From Hexactinellida sp. DTS-2022 (lineage: Eukaryota > Porifera > Hexactinellida): 64,000 nt of DNA. The notes below the pieces were generated by a model that had not been told where the DNA came from, did not search any database, and saw only the letters and a program-made list of their open reading frames with translations. The stretch is taken from contig JAPNXP010000001.1 in assembly GCA_028753945.1 (NCBI GenBank), positions 2,532,501-2,596,500 of the forward strand. The letters are read 5' to 3'. Within the stretch, counting starts at the first letter, position 1; the number at the start of each line of letters is the position of its first letter. A program made the position numbers and the translations under genes. Positions 45,798 to 57,368 of this stretch are shown piece after piece.

Positions 45798-45984
45798 CAG
45801 TAGAGCCTCTGAACAACGGACACCTTGGGACCGGAACCGTTGTCCGTTAATTAGAGGTTGTCCGCTATTTAGAGGTTGCTTTTCTATTAGACATAAGCTA
45901 AATAAATAAATCCGTGCCACGAGGGTTGTCCGTTATTTAGAGGTTGTCCGCTATTTGGAGTGTCCGTTATGGGAGGCTCCACTG
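45798..45984. mobile_element. Tc1-like MITE, 187 bp
   Basis: CAGTAGAGCCTCTGAACAAC on the left and the complement of CAGTGGAGCCTCCCATAAC on the right, with TA on both sides. AGAGGTTGTCCG is repeated three times inside. Confidence 0.8.
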
Positions 45985-46591
45985 TATACTCACTTTATCG
46001 GAATTAAATGATTATCATAAGATCCTCAAGTTGACAATCGTGCAAGAACCACTTACAGACCTCAAGGGAATTACCACAACAAATAATTAATTAATTAATT
46101 AATTAATTAAAAGTTATTATTGTCCAATTTTTTCGAGAATTAGAAATTTAACAATTAATATCGATGTGAATCTACGTACTAGGGTAAAAGATTTTAGCTG
46201 AGGCTGGTATAGAGTTACCTAAAATTTTACAAACGTGGCACTGGCTATAGATTATTCTACCTAATATTGGAAGTGAATTCTACTTTATCTTGATCCTCCG
46301 ATATATATATTCGAAATATGATACACATTGTAACAAATTAAGAAAATGCTGGCTGTCTACTAATTCTCTAACTTCCATTCCAACTTTCCAGGAACTACTA
46401 TGTTGACAAATATCAAAATGAAACCTACTTGATTATGAAATATAGCAATAATTGGCAATGTTTATTCCACTCGCCCTGAGCCTATTGAACTACATCATGA
46501 CATGCCACATGGGAACTGTTTTTTTCAAGAAATATCTGCTGTATTCGGAGAAATACATTACAGAATATGCCGACTATAAGAACATCGTCGG

Positions 46592-46990
46592 GACTGCATA
46601 TCAAGGCTGGATTCGGTTAACCGTTGCTAATATCAGTTAGCGGTTACAAATCTCGTTTAACCGTTTCTGGTCTGTTGAAAATCAGCAGTATTACTTGGAA
46701 ATTATTGTATAAATAATTAAAATTATCTGAATTGTGTTATAAAATGATATCATAAATCAATTTCCCATCACGGCATCGCCACATAATATAATTATATTTT
46801 TAACTTACCAAAATTATGAAATGTATCAATCAATGTACTACTTTGGATAATACTTTTTAAAGCTGAGTCATATTCAGTAGTATAATCTAAATATTCTAAA
46901 TGATTAGTTGTATTGATGGGCGGTTAACCGGTTAACCATGTCGAGAAATCGAGTTGCAACCGTAGCCTAAGAACGGTTAACCAACCCCAC
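46592..46990. mobile_element. Possible element with GGTTAACCGTT ends
   Basis: AAGGCTGGATTCGGTTAACC on the left and the complement of CTTGGGTGGGGTTGGTTAAC on the right are inverted. TGCATATC and TGCATACA lie outside. GGTTAACC motifs recur four times inside. The target duplication is imperfect. Confidence 0.5.
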
Positions 46991-47350
46991 CCAAGTGCAT
47001 ACAATGTTCTTATAACCGGCATAATTTATATAGGGTATATGTATATGGCAACCGTTTTCCAGAAGAATGTTCTTATATCCGGCATGTTCTTATAACCAGT
47101 GTTCTTATATCCGGCATCTACTGTAAAATATAAAGAAATACTAGGAGCTGGATTTATTTGCGTTATATGGAAGTAAGTTAGTGGAAACTCATCAACACAA
47201 TATCTTCTGAATTCTCAAAATGGATTCTAATCAGATTTTGGCAACAGATGTAGAATAAGTGGATTTGTCATTGCTGTTAGACGTGGACTTGTTCGTGCTA
47301 ATTATCATTTCGATACTATGAAGTGGAGAATAAACAAGCCAAGCAAAATA

Positions 47351-47718
47351 CCTTATTATAGGAAATTAACGCTCCATGAAATTAATGCGAATTGGAGCTG
47401 AACATTTTCAAATACATGAAATTAACGCGAATATATTTTAGAAAAAAATTCAGGATTATTAATCTCCTGATTAAATACCATTTATTATGCCCAAATAGTC
47501 TTTCAATCTACTTGATAGACATAGTATATCCTTTCAACCTAGTTGCACATCTGAAAATATGTAGCTCGGAAGTTTGTCCATCCATTGTATAATCTTGATA
47601 AATAGCAGGAAATTAAGGTCATGGAAATTAACGCTCCATGAAATTATCGCGAAGGAAATTAACGTGATTTGGAGAAATTCGCGTTAATTTCATGGCGCGT
47701 TAATTTCTTATAATAAGG
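47351..47718. mobile_element. Tc1/mariner-like MITE, 368 bp
   Basis: CCTTATTATAGGAAATTAAC and the complement of CCTTATTATAAGAAATTAAC are the ends, with TA on both sides (47349-47350 and 47719-47720). GAAATTAACGC motifs recur near both ends. A single end of the same family is at about 10,665-10,737. Confidence 0.85.
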
Positions 47719-48132
47719 TAGTTGGAAATTTTTGATCACAATTTCCAGGCTGTTACTAATCTCATAAATGGTCGTTAATCATCATATTTTACGAATGACA
47801 ATTTAGTAATGTATTTGCAATCAAAAAATCATTTTTAGAATTTCGTTAGTAACTAACTGTAGTGATACTAATTCTAATAGTAATTGGAATATATTCCATT
47901 ACATTATCACAATCAAATTCTTGTTATTCCCTTATAATTGGTTATTCATGTATTTAACAAGCAATTATATTGAGAATAGATTTGAGAAAGAATAACAGTG
48001 GTAGTAAGAATCTCATGGTAGTAAGAATCGAGGCGCATGCATTAGTCCTACTCAATATGTAGACGTTTGTCCTATTTTCGATGTATGCGTTAGTCCTACT
48101 CTTAGAAAATGGCATTAGTCCTACTTTATTAA

Positions 48133-49002
48133 GGAGATACAATGGCAGATTTTCGACACCCGATAACCCCCTATTATTATTGCGTTTTTAGACATGACTT
48201 TTTAGTAGGAACAAATTACAGTATTATCACGATTCTCTAAAATGAAAATTTGAATTAGATATTGATAGTTGTAAAATAGCCTAATAGTGAATCCATACTA
48301 GTCAATAAAAGTTCTAGCTATTTACTCTATTAGGCGCAAGTTCTATTATAGTGCAAGTTTAACTCTACTACATTAGTACAAGGGATTTCGCCACACAGAA
48401 TTTTCGATATCGATTTGATTCTTTTTTTCTATATATTTTCAAATAATCGCTCGATTTTATCAGAAAATTGGCGTTATATAATTATTAACTCCATAACTTT
48501 GTATTAAAGTTGAAAATCGACGCGGCGAAATTTTATCTACTACTGATAAGGATCATTTTTGAGGGATAGTTTTCTTCTCTCCGACTTATACTTTTTGAGA
48601 TATGCAAGCTTTACAAAGGTCACTCCACGGAAAATCAAACGGAATGTATTTGTATAAAATGACGGTGATTTTGACCTTTGGTGACGTCAAAAAGGTAAAA
48701 AAAATGTCCGAATCGAATTTTTCTTTTGGATTTGGATAGATAGCATGTCAAAGTATAGCTAGGAGTGGTTAAACTAAATTTATCGTTTTTCATGAATTTA
48801 CAATTATTCACCGCTATGTGGCCATATTATCTAATGCGAAGATGATTTTGACCTTTGGTGCTGTCAAAAAGGTCCTAATAGTGACAAATTTCGAATTTTT
48901 CTTTCAGAATCGGCAACCTGGCATGTCAAAGTATATTTGGAAATGCTAATACATGAAATATGGCATTTAGGTATATTTGTAAAAATCTGCCATTGTATCT
49001 CC
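48133..49002 (+). mobile_element. TTAA-type non-autonomous element, 870 bp, complete
   Basis: The ends GGAGATACAATGGCAGATTT and the exact complement are flanked by TTAA (48129-48132 and 49003-49006). The target is the TTAA inside one unit of the MULE array. The interior has a diverged internal duplication (TTTTGACCTTTGGTG... at about 48,668 and 48,848). It is homologous to 1-1257 in inverse orientation. TTAA duplication points to piggyBac or Kolobok; no coding sequence is left. Confidence 0.88.
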
Positions 49003-49245
49003 TTAAGATATATGCGTTAGTCCTACTCTTAGAAAATGGCGTTAGTCCTACTTTATTAAGATGTATGCATTAGTCCTACTCTTAGAAAATTGCGTTAGTC
49101 CTACTTTATTAAGATGTAGGCATTAGTCCTACTCTTATAAAATGGCATTAGTCCTACTTTATTAAGATGTAGCCGTTAGTCCTACTTTATTAAGATTAAG
49201 ATGTTCTGCGCCATTATTTGTTCCATTTTCTAATTCGAATACTGA

Positions 49246-50240
49246 CTACTCACTTGGAGTAACCTGATTCAACCAATATCTTTTGAAATATTTAAGAAAA
49301 TTATCAAGTTTCAGCTTATCTTCTTGTTGCAATGACGGAAAGACGAGAACTGAGTACGTTGAGTGAATCAAATCGGATGGTAGAAATGGAATTGCCATTA
49401 TTTTCCTAACTAATACGGCTAATTGTCGATTATTTTGATAGCTTGAGACCAGTCCACACTTTTGTACAGTTTTCCAGATTGCTTGAGTGAAATGGAACCA
49501 ACATCCATATAGTCTTGCGCCAGGATAGACATGTTTAAACGCGTTCCGAGATCCTTTTTCCCAATCAGACATTATGTTTGTTGGTTGTAATTGAGGGATA
49601 AGACTTTGTAATTTTAGGATTACTGCGGTATAGAGTTGCTCATCCTTACGAGTCATTAAACAATGAATAGCTGAGAGAGTGTGTCTTCCAATCGTTATAA
49701 AAATAGTAAACAATTGGTAGAAAAAAGTCTTGGTACGACATAAAACTTGCCATCAAATTGAATGTTAATAATGTCTCATAACACATCGTTTATTTTTTCA
49801 GAAAAGAAAATCACAGCTATTCTCTCGTCTAATGTGATTGTAGCCCTAAATTCATTGCAAAATTTGTAATTGGTAATTGCTCACAAAATGCAATTGCAGA
49901 CTTCGGTATAGTCGGTTGTGATGACCTTCGTGCTCTAAACATTAGAGATTCACATTCTTTGAAAGTGATTCTATGAGCTACAGGATCAGACCTGGTAACA
50001 TCATTAAATAAGTCGCGAATGTTGCCGTGAGAAGTGCTTGCCCTTTTCCTGCATTGTGATTTTAATGCCAACACTTCAGAGTCATAAACACCTACTTCAT
50101 GATAATGTTCAGTCTTGAGATATACTAAATTAAGTTCGGTATTCATTTTACCCGTCCCTTTGCACCCATTTCTGAATAAAACACATTTTAGGTAAATGCA
50201 ATCAGATTTTTTCCTGTTCGAAAAATATCGAAATCCATCA
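49246..50240 (-). pseudogene. FLYWCH-MULE transposase, decayed and truncated
   Basis: Read on the minus strand from about 50,240: a FLYWCH-type zinc finger (GFRYFSNRKKSDCIYLKC, NGCKGTGK, then KTEHYHE), a linker to 49,829, then after one or two frame changes the MULE DDE domain. The first acidic motif is FDGKFYVVP near 49,760-49,790; the second is IMSDWEKGSRNAF; then comes the conserved GCWFHFTQAIWKTVQ. The frame ends TPSE at 49246, before the third acidic residue. MULE proteins move Mutator-type elements; the zinc finger binds the ends. The related remnant at 35081-35984 keeps the opposite half of the protein. Confidence 0.8.
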
Positions 50241-50318
50241 GAAGTTGTAATGGCTCAACCTCCTTTGCGTTTGTATTCTTAAGTAATATATTCCATATAT
50301 TTAGATAGCAATTGTAAA

Positions 50319-50511
50319 CATAGGCGCAAACTTTTGACCTGTAGCCAAAAGTGCCAGTGGTGCACCTCATTACAAAGTACAGGAAGTGCCAGTGGTGCAC
50401 CTCAATACAAAGTACATGTGGACCTAGCACCACCTAGCACCACCAGCACTTCTATCGCTGAGTGCCGGTGGTGCACTTGCACCACCGGCACCACCGTACT
50501 TTGCGCCTATG
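50319..50511. mobile_element. hAT-like MITE, 193 bp
   Basis: The ends CATAGGCGCAAACTTTTG and the complement of CATAGGCGCAAAGTACGG are flanked by the identical octamer ATTGTAAA (50311-50318 and 50512-50519). GTGCCAGTGGTGCACCTC is repeated inside. Confidence 0.88.
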
Positions 50512-52079
50512 ATTGTAAATAACTCGAAGAAAAAGATGTTGTGTATGTTAAAGTTAGTGTACGTATTTGACAAGTGAACTGAGTATATTAGTATATATAC
50601 ATACTAATAATTATTGATAATCACTTTGACTTCTATAGATTTGACAACAATCTATTATTAACAAAAGCGAAACTAATACATATATGCACTGTATGATTCA
50701 ACAGCATGTCGACAAAAATAAATAATTCAATAATATAGGTATTAGACAAGGCCTTTATATATAAATCAATGACCCCAGGTGCCATCTGTGACCAATGATA
50801 CACCTATCCTGAAATTTTGAGCTCTTGGTTCGAATAAGAATTAAAGCAATTATATTTATTAAATAAGCTCATATTTAACTAACAAGTATACTTTAAATTG
50901 GAGTAGGAAATTGCCTCAGTGTACAACCCGAAGAAGCACACTCCCGGCCCGTCTGTGGGGGGCTTTTTTTACTAGTAGAAGCACACTAAAATACACCAAA
51001 GCACTCATTTCAATACTGGCCCACTATACTATACTATTGTATAGTTGGCACAGTAAACGCATTATTATTTTAGGATGGAAGGACTAAGGCTGAATAAAGT
51101 AAATAAAGTATAAACCTGAATAAAGTAGGACTAATGCCATTCTCTAAGAGTAGGACTAACGGCTACACCTGAATAAAGTAGGACTAATGCAATTCTCTAA
51201 GAGTAGGACCATAGCCTACTCTATAACAGGCCAACAATAGGATGTGGAATTTGGACCAGGGATGCAGAGGTCGACGGGACTAAGAAATTTAAATATATAT
51301 CACTCGTACTTTGAAACCATTAATATAGGGTAAAATAATGCATTCTATACCGTTTTACCGTTTTAATAATGTTTAGATATAATTTCTCCTAATTTCAAAA
51401 TATAAATATTTTAAGATTTTTATTCACCCATAATTGTTAAATATCCTACGGACATTATATTATTTTAATCTAAAAAAATTGTTAACATCGATTTCTAGCC
51501 TTTTTCCACACGATATTTCTGAGCTACACACACTATTTAGCACACTATGCCCAGCCACTGTTCTGCTCCTGGTTGTAAAAGCAATCATGACAATGAAGAG
51601 CGAGTACCAGTTTTCAAGAAGCCGAATAAGCCAGGTGAACTTAGACACGCTTGGTTCGTGCTCTCCACAGGGAAGATCTTGGCGAACTAAAGACGGTTTA
51701 CGTTTGTTCCAAGCACTTCAGAGAGAGAGATTGAATATACACATAAGGTACCTAATGGAGATGGCACTTTTCGTGAAATACCCCGAAACTGTCTAAAGAT
51801 GAAAGAAGATGCGGTACCATCTATTCTATCAGGCTGCCCGACTTACTATTCCTCACACTCTACCACCAAGCGTAGTCGTCTATCTCTCCAATCCAAAGAT
51901 GATGAACTCCTCTCCCAAGCAATGACTCTAAGCCTGACATCGCAGAACGAAGAAAATCACAAGTTTGTGATCAGCAATTTCCAGGACTTGCAAGATAAGT
52001 TATCATTGCTTTCTATTTCTAAAACATGGTCACTTTGGTATCCAAATCCAAATACTTTGATATTTATGCGCCCTGGTAT

Positions 52080-53622
52080 GGGATCCAGTCAACTCGTACC
52101 TATTTCAACTCGTCCATAATTATTTAGTCAACTCGTGCCTATTTTAGGCACTAATGGTCTTTATTTTTGGTCAACTGGTATCAATTTTTTGGTCAACTCG
52201 TACCTCTTATTTCGGGCAACTCGTACCAATTTTTTGGTCAACTCGTACCTCTTATTTCGGGCAACTCGTACCAATTTTCTTGGTCAACTCGTACCTCTTA
52301 TTTCGGACAACTCGTATCAATTTTTTTGGTCAACTCGTACCTCTTATTTCGGGCAACTCGTACCAATTTTTTGGTCAACTCGTACCTCTTATTTCGGGCA
52401 ACTCGTACCAATTTTCTTGGTCAACTCGTACCTGCTATTTCGGACAACTAGTACCAATTTTTTTGGTCAACTCGTACCTGTTATTTCGGACAACTCGTAC
52501 CAATTTTTTTGGTCAACTCGTACCTGTTATTTCGGACAACTCGTAACAAATTTTTTGGTCGACTCGTGCCTCTTATTTCGGGCAACTCTTACGCGTACCT
52601 ATTCTATAAGAACCTTGTTCATCAACTTATTCCCAATTTGATTAATTAATAACTTGATATTAATATTAAATAATGAGATCATTTTTATATAATGATGAGA
52701 AACAATAACATATTTATCATATATTATGATATCTAGCTAGATAAGTAGTTGAGCACATCTGTTGAATCCTGAATGACCTTTAGTTTTCTGGGAGTATATC
52801 TAATGTATTCGACGTTTTTACAAATGGTACAGGGTCAAAACTTTATGGCAGTTATAAATATATTTTCTTCTGAACTCAAACTAAATTGCTTTTAGTGTTT
52901 TACCATCGAAGTGAAATGTCATAACAAATGCTTGAAAACCGTCATGATACAATATTCCGTGATTTATAAGGCCAAATGTGCAATGCAAGAAGCAACAAAT
53001 TTGAAATTTCTTCTCGAAAACTTGTCCGTTCGGTTCCGTGAATTAGGGAAGCTCCATTTTAATCTTAAGTGTCATAAAATTTCATCGATTAACCGAATGG
53101 TGTTGTTTCCCACAAATTATTCATTGTTCTAAAGATTTTGAGAGGTAAACTTAAATTTATATAAAAAAGAAGGCTTGATCATTGCATTATACAGTCAACA
53201 TCCGGTAACTCGAATGCCCGTTAACTCGAACATTCGTTATCTCGAACGAATTTTCATTTCCCCTTAGTCAACATCCGGTAACTCGAATGCCCGTTAACTC
53301 GAACATACGTTATCTCGAACGGATTTTTAATTCCCCTGAGGGTTCGAGTTACCGGATGTTGACTGTATATGTATAGAACACGATGGCTTGATATTAATTT
53401 ACTCCTCTTATATATCCAAGTTTTTAACCATCCCCTAAATTTGGTTAACTAGTCAAGCCCCTGTTGACCATTGACATAGTACAAATAAAAGTTGGTATTT
53501 GGGACGAGTTGATTAGGTACGAGTAGATATTAGGTACGAGTTGATATTTGGAACGAGTTGATATTTGGGGCGAGTTGATGTATGGTACGAGTTGAAATAG
53601 GTACGAGTTGACTGGCAATCCC
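52080..53622. mobile_element. Element with GGTACGAGTTG array ends, inside the P-like gene
   Basis: GGGATCCAGTCAACTCGTAC is the left tip and the complement of GGGATTGCCAGTCAACTCG the right tip. TGGTAT abuts both (52074-52079 and 53623-53628); the match can be read as 6 to 9 bp because CCC/GGG borders it. The left side has about ten units of a 45-bp repeat (TGGTCAACTCGTACC, TTATTTCGG); the right side has about six shorter inverted units. A Tc1-like MITE is nested at 53192-53365. The long open frames across 52135-52641 are translations of the repeat. Confidence 0.8.
53192..53365. mobile_element. Tc1-like MITE, 174 bp
   Basis: CAGTCAACATCCGGTAACTC and its complement are the ends, with TA on both sides (53190-53191 and 53366-53367). 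An 80-bp unit including the end is repeated in tandem within it. Confidence 0.88.
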
Positions 53623-56276
53623 TGGTATAAACAAAAACAATATATTAGTTGAACTTTACTTAGTCGTAGGATTTGATTTGTCCGTAAAAGCATTTCGTAA
53701 AGGTGAAATTCTGCCAATTTCTCGAATTTCTTTAAATTATACTCGCCAACTTTAAATGTTATTAATCGAAATTTCTACTCCTCTTATTTGTGAAACCTCA
53801 AAAAATTGCTGTACCAATTCCAATGATTCTCTTATTTCATCTGCGCAAAGCCAAATTCAACAAGTTATTGACAATTTCCATGATACAATGTCCGATGACG
53901 AATTGCATAATTGTCCAGAAGTTTTCAGGTTACAATTTATTAACTGTCAGCTTCAAAACAGTCTGGTTCCGAAAAATAGACGGATACAATATTTTAACCC
54001 AAATTTTGTCTCTTAAAACACATTTAATTTCACCTGCGTCTTATAAGTACCTTCAGGGTTTGTCTTGCTTATCTCTGCCACATTTCAATACGTTGGAAAA
54101 GTTATATTCATCCTTTGGTCTTGAAAATTAATTTTCTCATTCCTTAAACAATCTGCACTCAATCGTTTTCCCCTGAACAAAGGCATGTAATTGTACAAAT
54201 GGACGAAATACATATCAAATCGGATATTTCATACAAAGGAGGTAATATTTTTGGTTTCACTATTGATGGTAATGATCCTATAAAAACTGTTTTCGCTATT
54301 ATGGTGTCCAGTTTATATAAAAAGTGATCTTGTATTGTACGTCTACTTCCTTGTGCTTCTGTAACAGCTGAAAAGTTATTTGACTTAATCAAATCCTGTA
54401 TTCATGACATAGAGCATTGTGGTTTATTCGTTCAGATAATCTCTACCGACAACTATCCCCTTAACGTGAAACTTTTCAAATTGTTTTCCCCTATTGGTAA
54501 ATTGGAGACCCGGGTACCACATCCTTGTGACATAGACAGAGGCCTTTTTCTTACATTTGACTTTGTTCATATTCTGAAAACAATACGCAATAATTGGTTA
54601 AATCAACAATCTGATGGCAAACTATTTTCTTATCCTGATCTAAACTGTATTAACATCGATCAATGCGCTAATCCTTTGAAATTATGTCATGCTTCTTTTC
54701 GTGATATTCGTATGCTATATAATTCTGAGAGGGATAGCTTGGCAAAGCTAGCTCCACGTTTGACTTTGAAATCTTGTTATTCATCTATTCTAGAACGTCA
54801 AAATGTTAAGTTGGTGCTAAAAGTTGTTCATGAATCCACTATTGCTGCCCTAGCTATTCAGAATGATCAACGATCTCCAGCATTCAAATCTCACACTTCT
54901 GAATTTGTTAGTATTCTCTTATCTCTGTGGAAAATATTTAATGTGAATATACCGTATAAGCATATCCGCTTGAATGATCCGTTGTCTAAGCCTTTGACAT
55001 CTGATGATGAGCGATTTATTTTTCTAACTCGCATAGTTTATTCGTTAGAGGCTTGGCAATCACTGCCTGAGAAAGGTGGAAAATTGAGCAAGCAGACATT
55101 TACCAGCTTAAAACATGCCTGTCTCGTGCTAACTCAAATAACACATTTCCTAACTGGAAACTGTGGTTATTCTTACCTCTTAACTTCATTCTTACAGACA
55201 GACCCATTGGAGCACCATTTCGGTCTTTATCGTATGATGTCTGGTGCCAATTATCATATTTCTTATCTTCAGATCTTAGAATCAGAACGTCGCCAGAAAG
55301 TTTCCAATATCTTGAACTTATTTTCTAACCAGACTGTCTTTAGCATGTCCTCTCTACAAGAGTTCATTAAATCTTTTCTCTTCTGCTGATAGTATAGATT
55401 TTAACAATGAAGTTGACCTAGATCCATTTTTGAGCACAATATCAGATCTCTTTGCCATCGAATGTACTATTCAATTCAAGTACTTCAATCCTTAGCATTT
55501 ATTGCAGGCTATTCAATACACCAGTACTTGAAACGTAGTGAGCCATGTGGTATATGTCGGGATTTCTTAACTGTTGATAAAGATCTCATTATTGATGGTC
55601 TGTCTATTTCTCAGTTTAAGCTATTAGACCTCTCTGACCGTGGATCTTTGAAATATCCTTCTGAGATAGTGCTGGAATGTATTGTGATTGTTTGGAAGAT
55701 TTTTGTTAGGATTGAAAGTAATAATGAACTGTTGACGATGTTATTGGGAGGACCATCCAGGAAGATTCTTGTCGATCTAGCATCAAATTCTATTTTGGAT
55801 AGCGGTAATTGTGATTTATGGAATAATACCTGTTCTTCTTATGCAGTAAATGGTTGTTATATTCTTCGGAAGCGTATATTCGTAATTGTTAACTGTTTTT
55901 TAGCCAATAAAGTTTAAAATTATAATTCTTTAATGTTAACCAAGGGGATGGAGAAGAGAAAACTTAAAAAATTTCAAAAATAGTACAGTATAAGCTTTGT
56001 TGTCTGTAGTATATTTCATATTTTATATCTTTAGGAAATAATTCGTCTAGACGTTAGAGGCAACACAAGATTCTCTCAAGAAATTTTTGATGGGGAGTAA
56101 TATTACAGCATATTCTAGAGGCAATTTGTGTTGTTTAAGGGTATAATTAAATGAATAAATGTGTATTGTTATATTTATCAATTCTGTTTATGTAACAAAT
56201 AATTAAAGAGATTGAATCTGCATTATTATACCCTATATTAATGGTTTAAAAGTACGAGTGATATATATTGAAATTT

Positions 56277-56690
56277 TTCATCAAGCATCAATAGGCCTAA
56301 ATAGTCAAATTTAACAATTTGAGATTTTAATGATTACGTCATCATGTGATAATGAGTTAGCATAGTGGCGATCTGGTGTGACCTACGTGTCCGCATCATT
56401 AATGTACACTTTCTATTAAATTCTCAAATTTTTCTCTCTTAAAGGGCGCGAATTGTGTGCGATTAAGTGAATATTCAGAGTTCTCGAAATGTGACAATGA
56501 CGTCATAACTTGTCGAGGTGTGAGAAATTTTGAGTGGAAACCTCAACTTGTTGGCGGGTACCAAAAGTTACCCCTATATGCCAAAAATCACATTTGGAAA
56601 CCGTCCACTTTCTTCACTCAACTCGTAACATACAAACAAATATATAAACACACCCACACACATATACAGGCTTGTGTTTCAATAGTATAT
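56277..56690 (-). mobile_element. Helentron-type element, 3' end missing
   Basis: It matches the copy at 12872-14242 from ATAGGCCTAAATAGTCAAAT through the conserved GAAACCTCAA-type stretch to the 5' end, seen as the complement near 56,670-56,690 (AGGCTTGTGTTTCAATAGTA). The GC-rich tail is cut off where the P-like element ends. Confidence 0.65.
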
Positions 56691-57296
56691 GGACATAAAA
56701 CAAATCTAAACCGAAAAGAATCGATGAACTCGATCGAAAAAATGAATAGTAAAAATAAATGTAGACAGTATAGTGCTGATTCATTAAATCAAATAAGGAT
56801 TTGTTGAACAATTACAAAATCTAATATTGAGATTTTGTGGAGTGGGGCGGTATCGATGGTAAATAGTTGACAAGGGGCGCTGCCCGGAAATATTGGAGAA
56901 ACACTGCTATATACATATATATAAAGATAGATAGATATTTATATATAAAGATTTGGTATTTTATATGCAAATAGGAATTAAATAATAATAAACACTTGTT
57001 ACCAAACTAAATAGAAATTATAGAAGTCATTATAAAATTATCATGAATAGCCAGAAAGAAGTTTATTATGATACCGTTGAATTAGCAGTTCATAATAACC
57101 TACATGCCAATAGTCCTTCACAAGTGGGTGTCCGCTAACAAAATTTATATTTTTCACAAACTGTTAACCTTTACCTAAGCCAATGTGTGTAAATGGTTTA
57201 TAAAATACAAATATAAATTCATTAAATACACCATCGGAAATGGTCAAAGCAACTATGTATAGTTATACAACTAATTTAGTCCAGTACATCTATCTA

Positions 57297-57324
57297 TATA
57301 TTAAAAGAGGAATTGTTGTTTGTT

Positions 57325-57368
<44 letters not shown>

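Larger units (their letters stand above)
45215..48035. mobile_element. 2.8-kb non-autonomous element with array-type ends
   Basis: The left end (45,215-45,450) and right end (47,870-48,035) are inverted relatives over about 170 bp. Shared blocks are GAGATTCTTACTACCA repeated at the tips, GTTATTCTTTCTCA, AATATAATTGC and TGATAATGTAATGGAATATA. No transposase is present. It has been invaded by two Tc1-like MITEs (45798-45984 and 47351-47718) and possibly a third element near 46,592-46,990. Confidence 0.7.
48036..51215 (-). mobile_element. MULE remnant with long tandem-array inverted ends
   Basis: The left side (48,040-48,132 and 49,007-49,205) has about ten copies of units containing GTTAGTCCTACTCTTAGAAA and TAGTCCTACTTTATTAAGAT. 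The right side (about 51,120-51,215) has four inverted copies. Between them lies a decayed FLYWCH-MULE gene. The left array is split by a TTAA element (48133-49002), and the gene's upstream part by a hAT-like MITE (50319-50511). The left array joins the gene directly at 49,246, so a stretch including the last catalytic residue is lost. Confidence 0.75.
51547..55980 (+). pseudogene. P-like transposase, split by an insertion and frameshifts
   Basis: The THAP finger starts at the ATG at 51547 (MPSHCSAPGCKSNHDNE). One frame change near 51,675 restores VYVCSKHFRERD, the C-x2-H part, and KEDAVPSILSGCP follows. At about 52,079 a 1.5-kb element interrupts the reading, which resumes at about 53,623. 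Further shifts occur near 53,935, 54,130 and 54,330. The catalytic part is recognisable: VQMDEIHIKSD near 54,195, STDNYPLNV near 54,440, FDFVHILKTIRNNW, and TDPLEHHFGLYRMMSG. Another break at 55,389-55,462 precedes the C-terminal part, ending NCFLANKV and KLKKFQK near 55,980. It is closest by eye to the second family and to the copy at 59180-61464. Confidence 0.85.
51285..56276 (+). mobile_element. Third P-like transposon, inactivated
   Basis: Imperfect inverted repeats of about 57 bp lie at 51,285-51,342 and 56,220-56,276 (tip motif AAATTTAAATATATATCAC; inner motif CATTAATATAGGG). They enclose a broken transposase gene and a foreign element (52080-53622). The right end abuts a Helentron-type element. 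Confidence 0.75.

Noticed and set aside
48036..49205. CRISPR-like array of regularly spaced repeats
   Set aside because: Repeats are contiguous tandem units with no unique spacers, and the DNA is animal.
52135..52641. Overlapping open frames of 94-168 codons rich in FWSTRTSYFGQLVP-type repeats
   Set aside because: They are translations in three frames of a 45-bp tandem array whose length is not a multiple that would break the frame; no codon bias or conservation is expected.
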